A DNA stretch of 64,000 nucleotides from Acidimicrobiales bacterium. GTDB taxonomy: Bacteria; Actinomycetota; Acidimicrobiia; Acidimicrobiales; Poriferisodalaceae. Shown here piece by piece: positions 16,839 to 25,776 of this stretch. Numbering within the stretch: position 1 is the stretch's first letter; every line of letters begins with the position of its first letter. The notes under the pieces were generated by a model. It searched no databases, was not told the DNA's origin, and was given only the letters and a program-made list of their open reading frames with translations. The stretch lies in assembly GCA_041394185.1 (NCBI GenBank), contig JAWKIQ010000001.1, positions 248,001 through 312,000 of the forward strand. Reading direction: 5' to 3'. The translations under genes were made by a program, and so were the position numbers.

Positions 16839-19103
16839 CTAGCCCTCAATTGAGATGTGGGCGATGACAGCCCCGTCGACCAGCATGTCGGCCTCCAGTG
16901 GCAGACTGATGGCTGTTACCCGCAGGCCTTGGCGGCCCATCGCTTCGAGGGCGCTTTCAACGGCGTCGTCGCCCCGGCGAATCGAGAATGGCATCGGGTG
17001 GTCGATCAGAACATCGACGCCGGAGGGCACCTTGGCAAACGGTGCGTCGATACGCCAGACCCAGGTGGCTGCTGCGGGGTGTGACGCATAGCGATCGACA
17101 ACCTCGTCGAGCATCTCGATCGGGCGTCCCCTCCTTGCGAAGGTCGCCAGCTTGATCAGCTCCGCGTGAGCCCACGCCAGCGGCATGGCCGACCCCGAGG
17201 GGTGGCCTGGTTCGAGGCCACGCTCTGGGATGGCATCTGCGTCCCAGACCTGTTCGGGCAGTAGTTGCCCGGTGCCCGTCATCGCGACCATCGAGTCGAG
17301 GTACTTGGCCGGGTCGTCACCCGCCTGGTGCGCGTAGTGGCCCCGCTCGCCCGCCAGCAGCGGCCACGGCCGTCCGATTCCGGTCCCGTCGAAGGGGCTG
17401 CCATCAGCGTGTTCTCCGTACCCGTCGTTGTTGTAGCGCCGGTAGGCAATTCCCGTGGGCAACTCTGTGGCGAGAACACGGTCGATCAGACCAACAGTGT
17501 CGACGATCTTCGGGTCGTCGGCCGAGCGGAGGCCGAAACGAACCAGGGCGAGGAAGTCGCAAGCGATCAGATCCTCCGCATCGATCTGGGTGTCCGGCCT
17601 GTTGCGAACGTCAATCCGGCCGCGAGCGTCGGCGACCGCTCCGAGTCGGCCCAGCCTCACATAGTGGCCACCGATCGGATGGTCGCCGAGCTGGCCACGA
17701 GCTGCGTAAAGCCAGTCCTCGATCCGTACATTCCAGTAGTCGGCGACGAGACGACAATACGCAGCGTCTTGCGCTGGCAACCAGCGCTCAGCTGCGACGA
17801 GTGCCGCTATCACCGAGGCGATGGTGAAGGCGTTCGTGCCCTGGTTTTCCTCCCACCGATCCTGAGGGCTGGACGGACCGTTGGTAACCAGGAACTGTGC
17901 TGCCCGTCGAACCATCCGCACCACTTCAACGTCGTTGGTCGGGGCTCGCAGGGCAGCGGCCAAGATGATTGGAAGGGCAGCCTCGTCGAGTTGGACGCCT
18001 GTCCAGAATGGCCTTCCGTCGGGATAGCTGTTCTGGCCCCAGTGGCCATCGGCGTGTTGGGTGGCGCACAGCCAGCGCAGGGTCCGATCAGCTGCTTGCG
18101 AGTCGCCCACGGCGAGGCGGGCGAGGGCCGATTCGACGGAATCGCGTGCCCACACCAGGTGATATCCGCCGAGGTCACTGCGGCTGTTCCCCCATGGGAT
18201 CGACAAGCTGGCGACCATCGCCCCGGGGAATGTGCGGTCTTCGTGGCAGGCGAGAACCGCGGCCGAATGGGCGACCATGCCGGCCCAACGTTCATCGATT
18301 CCGGTGAGATCGAGTGAGTCTGCGTAGCGCTTCCAACCGCCGACGAAGCGCGAGCGGGCTTTGTCCACCCCAGCAGCGACCGCCGATCGGCTCAGGACGG
18401 TCGCACCCTCGCTGGTGGTCGCGAATGCGATCGCCAGCGCACCCCGCCTGGGCAGCTGGGCTGTGAGGGCAACGTTTCCGTCTGCTGCGCGCTGATAGGT
18501 CCAGCTCATTCGGCCGTTGGCGGCAAAGTCCTGCCATCCGTCCGACGAGCCCACGAATCCGGCTGAGGCTCGTGTGAACCCACCCTCGCAAGAAACGGCG
18601 AGTGCGGCCTCGGCGCCGACTGCGATTGCATGCAGGTCGTCGTCCACCCATGCGGTGTTCTGGAATCCTCCACCGCCCAGGTGTGGAGCGATCAGGGCGT
18701 AGCAGGCATCGGCGTCGCCCGAGAGCTCGTAGTCGACGATGATTGCGTCCCGGTCAGGGTCGACGATCCACTCGAGTCGCAGTGCCCAGCCGCTGCCTTG
18801 ATGCACCACCGTCGGCGCCAGAACGGAGGGAGACGGTGAAGACAACGTGTAGGTGCTGTGTCGCTTTACCTCTATCCAATCGCCCTGAGTCTCGACGATG
18901 AAGCCCAGATCTCGCAGCTGGGGCTGCCCGGTGGAGGGCCAGTAGATCTCGTTGCCTATTCCATGGCCCAGGGTAAGCCAGATGCGGCTCTGGCCCTCCA
19001 GAGCTGTGGTGACGAAATCCTTGTCGGAGGAGCACCACGTGGGCCCGATACCTGGTGCGCCAGGGGCTTCGTCAACCGGCTCCCATGAACTCGAATCGGT
19101 CAT
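16839..19103 (-). CDS. Glycoside hydrolase family 15 (glucoamylase/glucodextranase-like)
   Basis: 754 residues. An N-terminal beta-sandwich (residues about 20-290: IWLTLGHGIGNEIYWPSTGQPQLRDLGF) precedes an (alpha/alpha)6 barrel with GGYHLVWARDSVESALARLA, DGHWGQNSYPDGRPFWTGVQLDE and the catalytic-region DRWEENQGTNAFTIASVIAAL. This is GH15, which releases glucose from alpha-glucans or from trehalose-like sugars. There is no signal peptide, so it acts inside the cell. The ATG at 19103 is chosen; a longer upstream reading contains only non-homologous arginine-rich sequence. The gnd fragment upstream overlaps it by 4 bases. Neighbouring zwf would take up the released glucose after phosphorylation. 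Confidence 0.88.
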   Translation of the reverse strand: MTDSSSWEPVDEAPGAPGIGPTWCSSDKDFVTTALEGQSRIWLTLGHGIGNEIYWPSTGQPQLRDLGFIVETQGDWIEVKRHSTYTLSSPSPSVLAPTVVHQGSGWALRLEWIVDPDRDAIIVDYELSGDADACYALIAPHLGGGGFQNTAWVDDDLHAIAVGAEAALAVSCEGGFTRASAGFVGSSDGWQDFAANGRMSWTYQRAADGNVALTAQLPRRGALAIAFATTSEGATVLSRSAVAAGVDKARSRFVGGWKRYADSLDLTGIDERWAGMVAHSAAVLACHEDRTFPGAMVASLSIPWGNSRSDLGGYHLVWARDSVESALARLAVGDSQAADRTLRWLCATQHADGHWGQNSYPDGRPFWTGVQLDEAALPIILAAALRAPTNDVEVVRMVRRAAQFLVTNGPSSPQDRWEENQGTNAFTIASVIAALVAAERWLPAQDAAYCRLVADYWNVRIEDWLYAARGQLGDHPIGGHYVRLGRLGAVADARGRIDVRNRPDTQIDAEDLIACDFLALVRFGLRSADDPKIVDTVGLIDRVLATELPTGIAYRRYNNDGYGEHADGSPFDGTGIGRPWPLLAGERGHYAHQAGDDPAKYLDSMVAMTGTGQLLPEQVWDADAIPERGLEPGHPSGSAMPLAWAHAELIKLATFARRGRPIEMLDEVVDRYASHPAAATWVWRIDAPFAKVPSGVDVLIDHPMPFSIRRGDDAVESALEAMGRQGLRVTAISLPLEADMLVDGAVIAHISIEG

Positions 19104-19290
19104 CGTGGCGATCCTTGCTCTATGTGGCCGCCGAACTCCTCGCACATGGCGGACAGGATTTCGGCCAGGTCGAGGTCGTACCGGTAGGACTCGGGGTCGG
19201 CCAGTGGGGCGGTCTCGGCGTCGGCCTCGATGCGGTTGTGCACCATCTTCACAAGGTGGCCCGCTCTGGTGGGTCCGCACCCACACTCGC
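19100..19290 (-). pseudogene. Remnant of 6-phosphogluconate dehydrogenase (gnd)
   Basis: A frame reading CGPTRAGHLVKMVHN followed directly by RIEADAETAPLADPESYRYD and LDLAEI. In decarboxylating 6-phosphogluconate dehydrogenases of the GndA/YqeC type the first motif (CGPxGAGHFVKMVHN, catalytic Lys and His/Asn) is separated from DAETxPLxDPExYxYDLDLAEI by about 27 residues, which are missing here. The Rossmann domain and the C-terminal half are also gone. It is therefore a deleted relic, about 60 recognisable codons out of 300. It lies just before the GH15 gene, in the neighbourhood where a gnd partner of zwf would be expected. Confidence 0.7.
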
Positions 19291-19412
19291 CGGATCGAGT
19301 CCCAGATGCCTGCCCGCCACTGGGGCAAACCCAAACCAGTGCGCTGCGAGAATGCGCAACTGGCGTGCGGTATCGAGTGCTTCGGTGAGTGGCGAAGTCA
19401 GCTTGCACGACC

Positions 19413-20252
19413 TCATGGCTCCGAGGCGAGAGCGGCTTCGGTGACGGTATGGGGGATGACCATCACCGGCCTGGGTGGTTCGTGGAGCAGGTGATCTGGC
19501 ACCTCGCCCAAGAACAATCCACCGATTGACCAGCGGTCGCGTGCCGATACCACGATGACCTCGGCGCCGTGCTCGTCTGCTACATCGGCCAAGATGTGCT
19601 CGGTGCGGCCTCCGAGCCGCTCGATGAACTGCACCCGGTCAGCATGTTCATCTGCTTCGGATCGGGCTTGCTGCTCCTCCTTGCCGTAGTACCCGGCCGA
19701 GTTGAACGTGGTGTAGATGTCCTTGATCGCGTAGACGGCGTACGCCGTGCCGCCAAGGGCGTCGGCCATGTCTGCGGCCTGCTGCAAGGCGACCCTGCTT
19801 GCATCGGAACCGTCAATACCGACCACGACGTTGCCCGTCGGGGCGAGTTCGGTCGGGGGTACGACTATCAGCGGGCACTCGAGCTCGTGTGCCAGCTGGT
19901 GAGCCAACGAACCAATGCCCATCTTGGTGAAGCCCTCGGTCTGGCGACTGCCGATCACCACAGCGTCGGCCTCGGTCCGGTTGGCCGCCCCGAGCAGGGC
20001 AGGCCGGGCGGGCACGTCGACGATGACGATCTCGGCGCCTCCAGCGTCTTTTCCGGCCAGCCACCCGGCCAGCCGCTCCTTCACGGAGGATTCGTAGTCG
20101 CCGAGCTCGGCAGGCGAGTGCTCGGTGCTGGTCGGTTTCGAGCTCTCGACCATGACCAGTCGCGCCGACACCGACTTCGCCAGGCGGTGGGCGAAGCGAA
20201 CGGCGTTGGCTGACTCTGTCGATTCGTCTGTTCCTACGATGATGTTCTTCAT
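19413..20252 (-). CDS. Universal stress protein, two tandem UspA domains
   Basis: 279 residues. Domain 1 starts KNIIVGTDESTESANAVRFAHRLA, ends with AVVIGSRQTEGFTKMGIGSLAHQLAHELECPLIVVPP; domain 2 starts NVVVGIDGSDASRVALQQAADMA and ends VIVVSARDRWSIGG. The G-x2-G-x9-G-(S/T) type ATP motif is degenerate (GSRQTEGFTKMGIGSLA). Tandem USPs are typical of actinobacteria, where they respond to hypoxia and energy stress. The ATG at 20252 has GGAGGCAACA before it. It overlaps the ctaG-like gene by 4 bases and closes the respiratory operon, whose first gene is another USP. Confidence 0.87.
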   Translation of the reverse strand: MKNIIVGTDESTESANAVRFAHRLAKSVSARLVMVESSKPTSTEHSPAELGDYESSVKERLAGWLAGKDAGGAEIVIVDVPARPALLGAANRTEADAVVIGSRQTEGFTKMGIGSLAHQLAHELECPLIVVPPTELAPTGNVVVGIDGSDASRVALQQAADMADALGGTAYAVYAIKDIYTTFNSAGYYGKEEQQARSEADEHADRVQFIERLGGRTEHILADVADEHGAEVIVVSARDRWSIGGLFLGEVPDHLLHEPPRPVMVIPHTVTEAALASEP

Positions 20253-21052
20253 GTTGTTGCCTCCTGAGAGTGGAGCGATTCGCGGCGCTCGCGCGCCTTG
20301 GCGATCTGCTGTTCGTGTCCTGCCCAGCGCCACACCGAGGCGATGACCACTGGGACCATCGCCGCCATCAGCCCGATCCACATGAGGGATGCTCCGACCC
20401 GCTGATCGGCGATGGCGTGGGTGAGGCCGAGTCGGTCCAGGTAGACCGATGACACAGGGATGTCGGCGGTGGTGAGAATGATCCCCAGGAACACCAAGGG
20501 AACCGTCACGGCCCCGGCGAGTCCGAACCGCGCCGGGGCAAGCGAACGCGGTCCGCTGAGCAGGGCGGACCACAAGAGCAGGGCCGTGCCCAGGTACACG
20601 AGGTGTTCGACATCGTGGACCCACTGGTGATGTAGCGCCAGGTCGTAGAACCTGGTCAGGTGGGTTCCGTACATCGTGCCAACGACGAGGAACCAGATCG
20701 ATGCGTACATCGTCAACGGGTGGCCGTGGGTGATCCGGCCACTCTGCAGGGGTGGACGCAGGCCAGCGCGGCGAAGCACCAGCACCGGATGGGCCTTCAC
20801 AACAGCCAGCGGAACGATCACCCACAGCACGAGGTGCTGGACCATGTGTGCGGCGAAGGACTTGGCAGCTGCTGCTTCGAACGATGGAAGCGACGAGAGG
20901 CCAAGCGCGATCGTGGCGCCCGAGAACCACGCCACCGGCGCAAAGGACCGAGTAGGGCGTGAGGCCCAGGCTGCGACGAAGGCCGCCAGCGCCCCGAAGG
21001 TCATCGCCAGCGTGATGGAGTGTGACGCCGTCGAATCGTGGGCCAGCATCAT
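20249..21052 (-). CDS. CtaG-like cytochrome oxidase assembly membrane protein (caa3_CtaG)
   Basis: 267 residues with about seven membrane segments. SFAAHMVQHLVLWVIVPLAVVKAHPVLVLRRAG (the HM-QH-L motif), HHQWVHDVEHLVYLGTALLLWSALL and IILTTADIPVSSVYLDRLGLTHAIADQRVGASLMWIGLM are the conserved segments of the caa3_CtaG family, involved in copper delivery or assembly of heme-copper oxidases. Double ATG start at 21052/21049 overlaps the ctaD stop. Position directly after ctaD supports an assembly role. Confidence 0.83.
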   Translation of the reverse strand: MMLAHDSTASHSITLAMTFGALAAFVAAWASRPTRSFAPVAWFSGATIALGLSSLPSFEAAAAKSFAAHMVQHLVLWVIVPLAVVKAHPVLVLRRAGLRPPLQSGRITHGHPLTMYASIWFLVVGTMYGTHLTRFYDLALHHQWVHDVEHLVYLGTALLLWSALLSGPRSLAPARFGLAGAVTVPLVFLGIILTTADIPVSSVYLDRLGLTHAIADQRVGASLMWIGLMAAMVPVVIASVWRWAGHEQQIAKARERRESLHSQEATT

Positions 21053-22926
21053 CGTCTGACCTCGGTAGCGAGTCGAGCCACTTCCACAGCGAGCAGTCCT
21101 ACGCTCACGGCGGTTACCCACAGGCCCACCGCTACACCGAGCAGGATCCCGGTGATGGCCACGGCGAAACCGAGTGGCCTGATGCTCGTATCGATCGGTT
21201 CACGAGCGGTGTGAGCCAGTTCGGTGTCGACCATCACTGTCCGGCCGACTTCGCCGTGTGCGGACCAACGAAGGTCGAATAGTGGTCGTTCCGACCTGAT
21301 CGGAGGCAGCCAGTCGAAGTTGTGAGCTGGGGGTGGCGACGTCGTGGCCCACTCGAGGGTGTTCGCATGCCATGGGTCAGCGCCGGAGGTGCGCGGTCCT
21401 CGAAGCGATGACACGACCGCTGCGAAGAAGGGGATGAACGACACTGCGATAAGCAGGTAACCGGCGGTGGCGATCGAGTTCCAGAGCTCGAAGTTGGTGA
21501 ACGGGGAGTAGTCGGCGATACGCCTCGGCATGCCGGCCAGCCCGAGCAAGTGCATCACGAAGAACGTCATGTTGAAGCCGATGAGAAGGAGCCAGAACTG
21601 GATCCTCCCCAGCCGCTGGGAGAGGAAACGCCCCGTCACCTTGGGCCACCAGTAGTAGACGGCGGCAAGCATCGAGAAGATCGCGGTCCCACCGAGTACG
21701 TAGTGGAAGTGGGCGACCACGAAGTACGAGTCCGACAGCTGGAAGTCGAGTGCTGGGGAAGCGAGCAGAACGCCGGTTACACCTCCCCCGACGAATACGG
21801 CTACGAAGCCGAGTGCAAACAACATCGGCGGCTCGAAGCTGAGCGACCCACCCCAGAGGGTGCCGATCCAGTTGAAGACCTTGACCCCTGTGGGGACGCC
21901 GATGAGAAGCGACGTCGCCGAGAAGAACGGCAGCGCGACCTGGTTGGTCACGAACATGTGGTGGGCCCAAACGGTGGTCGACAGGGCGGCGATGCTGAGG
22001 GTCGCCAGGATCAGACCCTTGTACCCGAACACGGGACGGCGGCTGAACACGGCGATCACCTCGGTGACCACACCGAAGAACGGAAGCGCTGCGATGTAGA
22101 CCTCGGGGTGGCCGAAGAACCAGAACAGGTGCTGCCACAGGATCGGCGACCCTCCAGCAAAGGGATCATAGAAGTGCGCCCCGAAGCGTCGGTCTGCGAT
22201 CAGCATCAGCAGTGCGCCGGTCAGCACGGGGAACGAGATCAACACCATCACGCTGGTGAGCAGAAGGTTCCACACCATGATCGGCGTTCGAAACATGGTC
22301 ATACCCGGAGCCCGCATCCTCATCACGGTCGTGATCACGTTGACTGCCGACAGGGTTCCCGAGGTTCCGGTGAGGATGACCGCCACAATCCAGAGATCGG
22401 CCCCGAGGTTCGGCGACAGGCCGGCGCCCGACAGCGGCGCGTAGGCGAACCAGCCGAATGCAGCGGCGCCGCCGGTGGTGACGAACCCCGACAGCATCAC
22501 CAAGCCTCCCAGCACGAACAGCCAGTACGAGAGTGCGTTGAGGCGCGGGAAGGCCATGTCGTTGGCCCCGATCATCAACGGAACCAGGTAGTTCGCCAGC
22601 GCGAAACCGAACGGGATGGCGAACAGATACATCATCACGCTGCCGTGGATGGTGAACAACGAGTTGTAGGTCGCCTCGTTGACCACCTGCATGCCTGGCC
22701 GGGCCAACTCGGCGCGCATGAGCCCAGCGAGCAGCCCGCCGATGCCCATGAAGACGAACGACGTGACTGCGTAGGCGACGCCGATCGCCTTGTGGTCTGT
22801 CGTGGTGATCCACCCGAGGAACGTATTGGGAAGCCCCGAGCCAGCGGCACCCCTTCCGCCGAGGATGCCGTCGATCTCTACGAGCCTGGTCTCGCCGGGC
22901 CGAGTGCCCTCGATGATGGTGGTCAT
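21049..22926 (-). CDS. ctaD: Cytochrome c oxidase subunit I with C-terminal hydrophobic extension
   Basis: 625 residues, twelve helices. Heme a/a3 and CuB ligands are visible: FTIHGSVMMYLF, WQHLFWFFGHPEVYIAALP (H-x3-Y cross-link motif), VWAHHMF, and VVAHFHYVLGG. It is the catalytic core of an aa3-type oxidase reducing O2 to water with proton pumping. After the last core helix (about residue 530) there is an extra 95 residues ending in a 36-residue hydrophobic stretch (PLGFAVAITGILLGVAVGLW...VGLLAVEVARLA) that could stand in for the missing separate subunit IV (ctaF). Overlaps ctaC and ctaG by 4 bases each. Confidence 0.95.
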   Translation of the reverse strand: MTTIIEGTRPGETRLVEIDGILGGRGAAGSGLPNTFLGWITTTDHKAIGVAYAVTSFVFMGIGGLLAGLMRAELARPGMQVVNEATYNSLFTIHGSVMMYLFAIPFGFALANYLVPLMIGANDMAFPRLNALSYWLFVLGGLVMLSGFVTTGGAAAFGWFAYAPLSGAGLSPNLGADLWIVAVILTGTSGTLSAVNVITTVMRMRAPGMTMFRTPIMVWNLLLTSVMVLISFPVLTGALLMLIADRRFGAHFYDPFAGGSPILWQHLFWFFGHPEVYIAALPFFGVVTEVIAVFSRRPVFGYKGLILATLSIAALSTTVWAHHMFVTNQVALPFFSATSLLIGVPTGVKVFNWIGTLWGGSLSFEPPMLFALGFVAVFVGGGVTGVLLASPALDFQLSDSYFVVAHFHYVLGGTAIFSMLAAVYYWWPKVTGRFLSQRLGRIQFWLLLIGFNMTFFVMHLLGLAGMPRRIADYSPFTNFELWNSIATAGYLLIAVSFIPFFAAVVSSLRGPRTSGADPWHANTLEWATTSPPPAHNFDWLPPIRSERPLFDLRWSAHGEVGRTVMVDTELAHTAREPIDTSIRPLGFAVAITGILLGVAVGLWVTAVSVGLLAVEVARLATEVRR

Positions 22927-23594
22927 GGTCGCACGGCCCCCTGGTCTTGAGCTGAGGACTCGAGCCAACGATCGAAACCGGGACGGTCGAGAATCGTCAC
23001 TGAGAACGTCATCTGGTCGTGGTAGAGCCCGCAGAACTCGGCGCACGCTCCACCCGGGTACAGGCCCGGGGCTCCGCTGACATTCACATCGAAGCTCGTG
23101 GGCGAGCCCGGAATGACGTCTCTCTTGAAAAGGAATCCCGGGATCCAGAACGAATGGATCACGTCGTTCGATTCGAGGTTGAACCTCACCGACGCTCCCT
23201 CCGGCAACACGAGTTCTGGCGCCATGCCAGGTTCGCCCTGCACGACCACCCCCGAGTCCGGGTAGGTGAATCGCCACTGCCATTGGAAACCGACGACGTC
23301 GACGACCAGGTCTGGTGAGGCGATCGAGGCGTCGACCGCTTCGACGGTTCGTACGGTCGCGACAAACAGGCCGGTGACCAAGAAGAGTGGCACCATCGTG
23401 TACGTCAATTCGAGCCTGACGCGGTATGAGGTCTGGTCTGGGAGCCCTTCCTCTCGGCGGCGGAACCGGATCACTGTGAAAACCAGCAGCGCAATCACGA
23501 GGGCGAACACGCCTATGGCTATCGACGCAAACGTCGTCCAAAGCCCCGCCATCGCCTTGGCCTGCTCGGTGATCGGTGTCGGCATGTTCTTCAT
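22923..23594 (-). CDS. ctaC: Cytochrome c oxidase subunit II
   Basis: 223 residues. Two N-terminal membrane helices (WTTFASIAIGVFALVIALLV and TMVPLFLVTGLFVATV) hold a periplasmic cupredoxin domain with the CuA site ACAEFCGLYHDQM and the aromatic GFQWQWRFTYP electron-entry strand. There is no CxxCH, so it takes electrons from an external or QcrC heme. No lipobox is seen. The ATG at 23594 overlaps the qcrB stop (ATGA); longer starts are rejected for that reason. Confidence 0.93.
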   Translation of the reverse strand: MKNMPTPITEQAKAMAGLWTTFASIAIGVFALVIALLVFTVIRFRRREEGLPDQTSYRVRLELTYTMVPLFLVTGLFVATVRTVEAVDASIASPDLVVDVVGFQWQWRFTYPDSGVVVQGEPGMAPELVLPEGASVRFNLESNDVIHSFWIPGFLFKRDVIPGSPTSFDVNVSGAPGLYPGGACAEFCGLYHDQMTFSVTILDRPGFDRWLESSAQDQGAVRP

Positions 23595-24913
23595 CGCTGA
23601 GGACTCGATTCGGGCACGCCCGTCAACGCTTTGCAGATTCGCCAGGTGGTCCAACCCGAGATCGCTGGCACTACCAGAAGCGAGATCTGGAGGATGGTCG
23701 TGACCCTTCCGACCGGTATCCCAGAGGTCTCGGCGACGATGTCTTGGGCGCCGCCGACGAACAACAGCGCCATGAGACTCAGGGCGGCGACACCAAGGCT
23801 GGTACGTACCGGAGCATCTCGGGGGCGGTCCAGCAGGTGGTGCTCGGCCCTGTCACCCGTGACGCGGCGTTCGATGAAGGGCACCATGAACAGGGTGGTG
23901 AAGATGATGCCCGGTAGAAGGACGGCGGCGTAGAACGGGTTCGGCAGCATGTGGCCGCCGATGTGGGGTTCCCAGTTCGGGAATAGCCGGACCGTGCCCT
24001 CGAGAAATCCGATGTACCAGTCGGGCTGAGCGAACGACGTGGCCGCCGCAGGCTCGTATGGCCCGTAGAGCCATACTGCGTTGACGGTGAACACCGCACC
24101 CATGGCGGTGATGACCGCGGCGGTCAGGAACAACAGTCCGATCGACTTCATGGCGAACCCGGGCCAAACCCGCTGACCGACGACATTGTGTTCGGTTCGT
24201 CCCTCGCCGGGGAACTGGGTGTGTTTCTGGCGCCACACGATGGCGAGGTGCACACTCAGCAGGCCGATGATCAGAGCCGGAATCAACATGATGTGCACCG
24301 GGTAGAGGCGTCCGATTATTCCCGCTCCCGGCCACTCGCCGCCGAAGATCATGTCGGCCAGCCATTCGCCGATAACCGGGATCGACAGGATGATGCCGTT
24401 GGCGATCCGAAGCCCCGTGCCCGAGAGGAGATCATCGGGCAACGAGTAGCCGGTGAACCCAGCGCCCAACGCCAAGACCAGGAGGCCCGAACCTACGAGC
24501 CAGTTGATCTCGCGCGGCTTGCGGAAGGCCCCGGTGAAATAGATGCGGGCCAGGTGGAGCACTATCGCTGCGACGAACGTTATTGCCGCCCAGTGGTGCG
24601 TCTGGCGGATCAGGGCGCCGGCGCGAGTGTCGAACTGGGTTCGCATGACAGAGTCGTAGGCCAGAGACACCTCGCGACCGTTCAGCGGTTCGTAGGAGCC
24701 GGTGTAGGTCGTGACTTCCTGTGAAGCCTCAAAGAAGAAGGTCAGGTACACGCCGGTGACGAGCAGCACCACAAAGCTATAAAGGGCAAGCTCACCCCAC
24801 AGGAACGACCTGTGCGTTGGAAACACCTTGTGCGTGACGCTGGACAGCGCTCTGCCGGCGCCGAGGCGTCCCGCCACCGCCTCGATTCCAACGCGCGGCG
24901 AAGGTGCCTTCAT
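23591..24913 (-). CDS. qcrB: Cytochrome b subunit of the bc1-type complex
   Basis: 440 residues. The four heme b ligands are in THHWAAITFVAAIVLHLARIYF and HIMLIPALIIGLLSVHLAIVW; the Qo-site PDWY (instead of PEWY) motif is in AQPDWYIGFLEGTVRLFP. It oxidises menaquinol within the qcr complex. The ATG at 24913 overlaps the qcrA stop region; sequence upstream of it is out-of-family. The C-terminus carries additional helices, as in actinobacterial QcrB, though the protein is shorter than the usual 540 or so residues. Confidence 0.93.
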   Translation of the reverse strand: MKAPSPRVGIEAVAGRLGAGRALSSVTHKVFPTHRSFLWGELALYSFVVLLVTGVYLTFFFEASQEVTTYTGSYEPLNGREVSLAYDSVMRTQFDTRAGALIRQTHHWAAITFVAAIVLHLARIYFTGAFRKPREINWLVGSGLLVLALGAGFTGYSLPDDLLSGTGLRIANGIILSIPVIGEWLADMIFGGEWPGAGIIGRLYPVHIMLIPALIIGLLSVHLAIVWRQKHTQFPGEGRTEHNVVGQRVWPGFAMKSIGLLFLTAAVITAMGAVFTVNAVWLYGPYEPAAATSFAQPDWYIGFLEGTVRLFPNWEPHIGGHMLPNPFYAAVLLPGIIFTTLFMVPFIERRVTGDRAEHHLLDRPRDAPVRTSLGVAALSLMALLFVGGAQDIVAETSGIPVGRVTTILQISLLVVPAISGWTTWRICKALTGVPESSPQR

Positions 24914-25776
24914 GCTTCGTTCCAAGTCGCTGGGCCTACCGGGCGATCGAAATCCCCGGCAGCGACCAGGTAGCCCTGATCGTCGATCTCGAGTGGCAGC
25001 TGGGGTAGGGGTCTGGGTGCCGGGCCGCCAACCGGCCGGGCTCCGTCGAGCGGGTCGAACACCGACTGGTGACATGGACACACCAGCTGGCGCACCGTCT
25101 GGGGCTCTCTGGTATCGATACCGAACAGCCCGACCGAGCATCCGAGATGGGTGCATATCTTCGAATACGCGATCCAACCGTCTACCGACCCGGCCTCGAT
25201 CGTCTGGCGGCTAATCGAATCGCTGGGTACCCGCAGCAGCACGACCTGCGAGTCGTCGGCGGCAGGGTGGCCTTCGGGAAACACGGTCGCGAGTTGGTCA
25301 AAGCGGTCGGCGTCGGCCTTGATGGCAACCCCCTCGGATGTGACGAGCCGCCGGCCTTTCGCCCATGACGTGTGCTTGCGGTTTCCGGTCGCACGCCGTC
25401 CGAGGGCCCCAACAGGTGGCAGCACCGCTATCGCCAAGGCGCCCACAGCACCACCCGAAGCATGCCCAGCAGTGGCCGGCGGCCGATCGTGGCCGGGTCG
25501 CGTCGATCTCCGCAGACAGATCGTCGATGTCGTCGGCGGTCAGCGACAGTGGGTCGTTCTTGCACCACGTCTTCATCGAGACCGGAGCGACTTTGACCAC
25601 CAGACCAACGCAGCACCAATCGCGCCAAGGGCGGCGGCGACCGCGATGCCAAACGTTCGTGCGCTTGCGTCGGCCAGTACAGCGGCGATCGCCGCCAATG
25701 CCGAAATTAGCGAGACGACCAGCGCTGCCACCGTCAGGCGTTCGTGGACGCACGTGCGGTCGTGGCCGCCGGTCAC
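24910..25776 (-). pseudogene. qcrA: Rieske [2Fe-2S] subunit, interrupted by three one-base frameshifts
   Basis: The parts of an actinobacterial QcrA are all present but in three frames. A GTG at 25776, overlapping the qcrC stop, starts a two-helix segment (LTVAALVVSLISALAAIAAV and TFGIAVAAALGAIGAALVWW) that ends at a TGA at 25573. A second frame reads MKTWCKNDPLSLTADDIDDL, a third IGRRPLLGMLR, and the first frame returns with GGAVGALAIAVLPPVGALG and the Rieske domain (CTHLGC and CPCHQS cluster motifs). Each jump equals one lost base between 25575 and about 25450. Three losses restore the frame. QcrA is needed for complex III, so mis-sequencing is plausible; otherwise complex III is dead. Confidence 0.83.

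Noticed and set aside
21550..22950. Plus-strand open frame of 466 codons
   Set aside because: Antisense shadow of ctaD; the product is His/Glu/Arg-rich without any domain, and the minus strand codes for an unmistakable oxidase subunit.
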